NCBI RefSeq assembly: GCF_004214935.1 | Contig: NZ_SFCC01000014.1 | Location: 124,001-188,000, forward strand | Direction of reading: 5' to 3' | DNA length: 64,000 nt | From: Amycolatopsis suaedae | GTDB lineage: Bacteria; Actinomycetota; Actinomycetes; Mycobacteriales; Pseudonocardiaceae | Shown here: piece after piece, positions 61,201 through 64,000 of the stretch | Layout of the letters: each line of letters opens with the position of its first letter | Position numbering within the stretch: position 1 is the stretch's first letter | The notes under the pieces: model-generated | Told to the model about the DNA's origin: nothing | Database searches by the model: none | The model's input: the letters and a program-made list of their open reading frames with translations, nothing else | Translations under genes and position numbers: made by a program

Positions 61201-63364
61201 CACGCTACGGACCCAGGTCGCGGTCGGCGCGCCGGACGAGACCGGGCGCCGTCCCGTGCAGGTGTACTCCCAGTCGGCCGAGGAGTGGACGTGCCATGCG
61301 TCGGGTCTGCTCACGGACGGCACACCGGACCCGGCCGTGCTGAGCGAGTGGCCACCGACGTCGGCCGAAGTGGACGTCTCGGATCTGTACGACCGGCTCG
61401 CCGACTCGGGGTTCCACTACGGGCCCGCGTTCCGCGGTCTGCGGCGGGCGTGGCGGTCAGGCGAACAGGTCTTCGCCGAGGTGGGACTGCCGCCGGACAT
61501 CGCCACCGACGGTTACGGTCTCCACCCCGCGCTGTTCGACGCCGCGCTCCACGCCGCACTGCTCGGCGCGGACCAACGGTCGGTGCTGCCGTTCTCCTGG
61601 GGCGAGGTTGCCATCCACGCCCCACACGCGACCGTTCTGCGGGTCCGGATCACCCGCACCGGCGACGACTCCTGCGCGCTGGACTTCTGGGACGAGCACG
61701 GCGCGCCGGTCGCCTCCGTCGGACGGCTCGTCTGCAGGCCGTTCGCCCCGGACCAACTCGCCGGCGACGGCGCGCTGTACCGGACGGACTGGACGCCGTT
61801 GCCGGCGCCGGACACCACCGCGGCCGTCACCGCGGTCGAGGTGTCCACATCTGACATCCGGACGGCCACCCACGACGTGCTCACCCGGCTGCGTGACTGG
61901 CTGGCCGAGGAGCGCGACGGGACGCTGGCCGTCATCACCCGCCCCGCGTCGGAACCCGCCGCCGCCGCGGTGCACGGCCTCGTCCGGGCCGCACAGGCGG
62001 AACACCCCGGCCGTTTCGTGCTCGTCGACGCCGACACCGGTGCGCCGGACGTCGCGGCGGCGGTGGCCACCGGGGAACCCCACGTCTCGATGCGAGGCGG
62101 TGTGCCGCACATGCCGAGACTGACGAAGACCACCGGGCAGCCACGAACCATCGACCCCGACGGCACCGTCCTGGTCGTCGGCGGCACCGGCGGGCTCGGC
62201 AGCCACGTGGCCCGGCACCTCGTCGCCGCACACGGCGTGCGGCGTCTGCTGCTGGTGTCCAGGGGAGGCGCGGCCGCCCCCGGCCTGACCGCGGAACTCA
62301 CCGAAGCGGGCGCCGAGGTGACCGTCGCGGCCTGTGACGCGGCCGATCCCGTTGCCCTGCGCGGAGTCCTAGGCGGGGTGGAGCGCCTCACCGCCGTCGT
62401 GCACGCCGCGGGCGTCCTCGACGACGGGCTCGTCGAAACCATGACACCCGAGCGCGTCGAGACCGTGCTGAGGTCCAAGGTGGATGTCGCGGTCGCGTTA
62501 CGGGAAGCGACCGCCGGTCACGACCTCGACGCGTTCGTGTTGTTCTCCTCCGCCGCGGGCACCCTCGGCTCGCCGGGCCAGGCCAACTACGCCGCGGCCA
62601 ACGCCGCACTGGACGCGCTCGCCGCGCACTGGCGAAGGACCGGCCTGCCCGTGACCTCCATCGGCTGGGGTCCCTGGGCCACCGGTGGCATGACCGACCA
62701 GCTGGCGGACGGCTGGGAACGCCGGATGGCCAGGAGCGGAATGCTTCCGCTGTCCGTCGACCAGGGGCTCGCCCTGTTCGACCTGGCCATCGGCGGCGAC
62801 GACGCGGTCGTGCTGGCCGCCCGCTTCGGTCCCGCCGGACCGCCGCGACGGCGGCGTACCGCGTCCCGTGGCGACGGGACTCCTGCGCTGGCGCAACTCC
62901 CCGCCGCACGGCGGGACGCGGCGGTCGGCGAACTGGTCCGTGCCGAGGTGGCCGTGGTGCTCGGCTACGCCCCAGGGGCCGTCGTCGATCCGGCGCGTCC
63001 GTTCAAGGACCTCGGGTTCGACTCGCTCCTGGCGGTGGAACTACGCAACCGGCTGAGCGCGGCGACCGGCCTGCGGCTGCCCGCGACGCTGGTGTTCGAC
63101 CACCCCACCACGGCCGACCTCGTCGAGTACCTGCGGGCGGAACTCACCGGTGACGAACCCGCAGGCGACGCGCTCCACGCCCACGTCGACCGGCTCGACG
63201 AGGCACTCGGCCTGCTCGAAGGGGACGACGGCACCCGGGCGGCCCTCGTTGCCCGGTTGCGGGCACTCGTCACCAGACACACCGCCGGGACGGCGGGTGC
63301 GGACAAGCTCGCGACCACAACGGACGACGAGATGTTCGCCCTCATCGACGGCGCACTCGGCTGA
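58244..63364 (+). CDS. PKS-D: single-module type I PKS (KS-AT-DH-KR-ACP)
   Basis: 1706 residues. The N-terminal docking helix repeats the ALRTSLKETERLR signature of PKS-C. Domains: KS (31-455, Cys203), AT (555-860, Ser648 in GHSQG, YASH 748-751, methylmalonyl), DH (from about 900, H943; motif HELGETCLLP with Glu for Gly), KR (1307-1495, LDD motif, Tyr1449, B-type), ACP (Ser1594). The C-terminal tail ends DDEMFALIDGALG, a different docking class from the other three proteins. There is no thioesterase, so the chain must pass on. The start is a GTG overlapping the PKS-C stop, preceded by GGAGGGGGAG. The AT region (about 59915-60705) uses TTG, GTG and TTT codons heavily, unlike its flanks. Confidence 0.93.
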   Translation: MTEQDTRLLEALRTSLKETERLRQQVAAGREPIAIIGMNCRYPGGVTSSEELWRLVVDGTDAIGPFPDDRGWDLANLFDDDPDSHGHSYAREGGFLRDATLFDPEFFGISPREAVTLDPQQRLLLETSWETLERAGIDPVSLRGSRTGVFTGIMYNDYAMRALPVPREVEGHIGNGSAASLASGRVAYTFGFEGPAVSLDTACSSSLVAIHLAVQALRRGECTLALAGGVTVMSTPGFFVEYSRQRALSPGARCRSFGEGADGTTGGEGIGLVLLARLSDAVRAGHRVLAVIRGTAVNSDGASNGLTAPNGPAQQRLIRAALADAGLGPSDVDLVEAHGTGTPLGDPIEAQALLATYGQGRSQPLYLGSVKSNIGHAQAAAGVAGVVKTVEAIRRGVLPRTLHAEPSTSRVDWSSGGIALLTSEKPWPEVNRPRRAGVSSFGISGTNAHVIIEQATEDEPVAGSPDEPGTLVAWPISAQDGTALRAQAARLTRFLSGSDVAAVDVGWSLATTRSALEHRAVVLGESRDQLLAGLTALAEDRPSRDVVRGRTREGGVVFVFPGQGQQWCGMAVSLLGSSPVFAAKVAECVAAFEPFVGFSLWDVLWGRAGARGLDCDEVVQPVLFTVMVSLAGLWRSWGVVPSAVVGHSQGEIAAACVAGVLSVEDAARLVAVRAGLLGSLAGRGGMVSLACSAADAESVLERWRGRLGVAAVNGPVSTSVSGDVGAVEELLAWCEVEGVRARRIPIEYASHSVQVDVIEEDLVAGLGWLSPSVGEVSFYSTVTGGLMDGAELGARYWFENVRRPVDFVGAVSSLVADGYRSFVECGAHPVLSMGLQGLIDEAGVDAAVVGTLRRDAGDRFPIAAAEAYVQGLPVDATCWVPEGNRVDLPTYAFQRRAFWLDVPTRVDHGPEHPLAGAGVPLPATDGFVCTGVLSTATSWLADHELGETCLLPGTAFVEMALHAGSRVGYGVLDELTINTPLAVSPDTLRTQVAVGAPDETGRRPVQVYSQSAEEWTCHASGLLTDGTPDPAVLSEWPPTSAEVDVSDLYDRLADSGFHYGPAFRGLRRAWRSGEQVFAEVGLPPDIATDGYGLHPALFDAALHAALLGADQRSVLPFSWGEVAIHAPHATVLRVRITRTGDDSCALDFWDEHGAPVASVGRLVCRPFAPDQLAGDGALYRTDWTPLPAPDTTAAVTAVEVSTSDIRTATHDVLTRLRDWLAEERDGTLAVITRPASEPAAAAVHGLVRAAQAEHPGRFVLVDADTGAPDVAAAVATGEPHVSMRGGVPHMPRLTKTTGQPRTIDPDGTVLVVGGTGGLGSHVARHLVAAHGVRRLLLVSRGGAAAPGLTAELTEAGAEVTVAACDAADPVALRGVLGGVERLTAVVHAAGVLDDGLVETMTPERVETVLRSKVDVAVALREATAGHDLDAFVLFSSAAGTLGSPGQANYAAANAALDALAAHWRRTGLPVTSIGWGPWATGGMTDQLADGWERRMARSGMLPLSVDQGLALFDLAIGGDDAVVLAARFGPAGPPRRRRTASRGDGTPALAQLPAARRDAAVGELVRAEVAVVLGYAPGAVVDPARPFKDLGFDSLLAVELRNRLSAATGLRLPATLVFDHPTTADLVEYLRAELTGDEPAGDALHAHVDRLDEALGLLEGDDGTRAALVARLRALVTRHTAGTAGADKLATTTDDEMFALIDGALG

Positions 63365-63381
63365 CCGGATAGGAGATCTCG

Positions 63382-64000
63382 GTGCGAGTCCTGTTCACCT
63401 CGTTCGCGCTCGACGCGCACTTCCTCGGCTCCGTGCCGCTGGCGTGGGCGCTACGGGCCGCGGGCCACGACGTGCGGGTGGCGAGCCAGCCCGCGCTCAC
63501 CGTGACCATCACCCAGGCCGGGCTGAGCGCCGTGCCGGTCGGCGACAACACCTCACTCGGCGGCGCGCTGACCGCGAAGACCGGCGCGTCCGGCGCGTCC
63601 TGGCACTCCGTCGACTTCGACCCCGGACGCCCCGAGGTGCACACGTGGGAGTTCGCCTCCGCATTGCACGCGGTGTTGCCCGCCGAGCTGTTCGCCGGGC
63701 TCAACGACGACACGATGATCGACGACCTGGTGCGGTTCGCCCGGTACTGGCGGCCGGATCTGGTGATCTGGGAACCGTTCACGTTCGCGGGCGGTATCGC
63801 GGCCAAGGCGGCGGGCGCCGCCCACGCACGCCTGCTGTGGGGGGCGGATCTGTTCGGGGACCAGCGAACGGCGTTCCTGTCGCACCTGGCCGACCGCCCC
63901 GAGGCTGAGGACCCGATGGCGGCCTGGCTGTCACCCGTGCTCGACCGGTACGGCCTGGTGTTCGATGAGACCTCCGTGCGTGGGCAGTGGACGATCGACC
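63382..64000 (+). CDS. Antibiotic-type glycosyltransferase, EryCIII/DesVII family (5' part)
   Basis: The first 206 codons of a GT-B fold glycosyltransferase; the gene runs off the window. MRVLFTSFALDAHFLGSVPLAWALRAAGHDVRVASQPALT is the N-terminal domain beginning of macrolide GTs such as EryCIII, DesVII and TylM2, and the DLVIWEPFTFAGGIAAKAAGAAHARLLWG region supports it; this second stretch normally contacts the aglycone. The start is a GTG at 63382 with AGGAG 8 bases upstream, 17 bases after PKS-D. Enzymes of this group attach TDP-deoxysugars to polyketides and usually need a P450-like auxiliary protein (EryCII/DesVIII type), which should be sought just beyond the window. Confidence 0.85.
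   Translation, partial: MRVLFTSFALDAHFLGSVPLAWALRAAGHDVRVASQPALTVTITQAGLSAVPVGDNTSLGGALTAKTGASGASWHSVDFDPGRPEVHTWEFASALHAVLPAELFAGLNDDTMIDDLVRFARYWRPDLVIWEPFTFAGGIAAKAAGAAHARLLWGADLFGDQRTAFLSHLADRPEAEDPMAAWLSPVLDRYGLVFDETSVRGQWTID

Noticed and set aside
62880..63364. Thioesterase at the end of PKS-D
   Set aside because: After the ACP there are only about 80 residues ending in a docking-type tail; no GHSxG-type hydrolase motif is present.

Overview
The window is high-GC actinobacterial DNA: GTG/TTG starts, ATGA/GTGA gene overlaps, Streptomyces-type CebR boxes, a CtpE-type P-ATPase and a complex type I polyketide synthase (PKS) locus. An antibiotic-producing actinomycete, perhaps of the Pseudonocardiaceae, is my inference. 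The genus cannot be fixed from sequence alone.

Left part (1-21.7 kb) is ordinary chromosome. It holds a secreted lipase-like hydrolase with a two-gene ABC exporter, a CtpE-like cation ATPase, a truncated secreted NTF2-like protein, and a GNAT-like protein. Two complete sugar regulons follow. Positions 6.97-12.6 kb (minus strand) form a cellobiose/cello-oligosaccharide system: CebR-type repressor, binding protein, two permeases and GH1 beta-glucosidase, with a perfect CebR box before the binding-protein gene and a variant box before the repressor. Positions 12.7-21.6 kb form an L-arabinose system: a divergent LacI-type repressor, araB-araD-araA and a ChvE/MmsA/MmsB-type importer, with three related operator-like sequences in the divergent promoter.

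Middle part (21.7-24.4 kb) is a scar. It contains a frameshifted secreted-protein remnant, the 3' half of a tRNA-Val(GAC) with its CCA and flanking short direct repeats, an AT-richer stretch with one small hypothetical gene, a decayed IS256-type transposase and a truncated STAS-domain gene. It looks like the remains of integrations at a tRNA gene and marks the boundary before the PKS genes.

Right part (24.4-64 kb) begins with a GT-C membrane glycosyltransferase, then four co-directional modular PKS genes and the start of an EryCIII/DesVII-type glycosyltransferase cut by the window edge. PKS-A (26.0 kb) is one malonyl module. PKS-B (31.5 kb) carries the AT-ACP loading module plus a fully reducing module. 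PKS-C (39.3 kb) has four modules. PKS-D (58.2 kb) has one. Docking sequences suggest the working order PKS-B, PKS-C, PKS-D, PKS-A, then a protein outside the window, so gene order and assembly order differ. All extender ATs except that of PKS-A carry the methylmalonyl YASH motif. The domain order predicts a branched chain with one fully reduced methyl-branched unit, one methyl alkene, one A-type hydroxyl, and three successive methyl-substituted double bonds, later glycosylated. No thioesterase, tailoring oxidase, sugar-biosynthesis gene or pathway regulator lies in the window, so the cluster continues to the right. I could not match it to a known compound.
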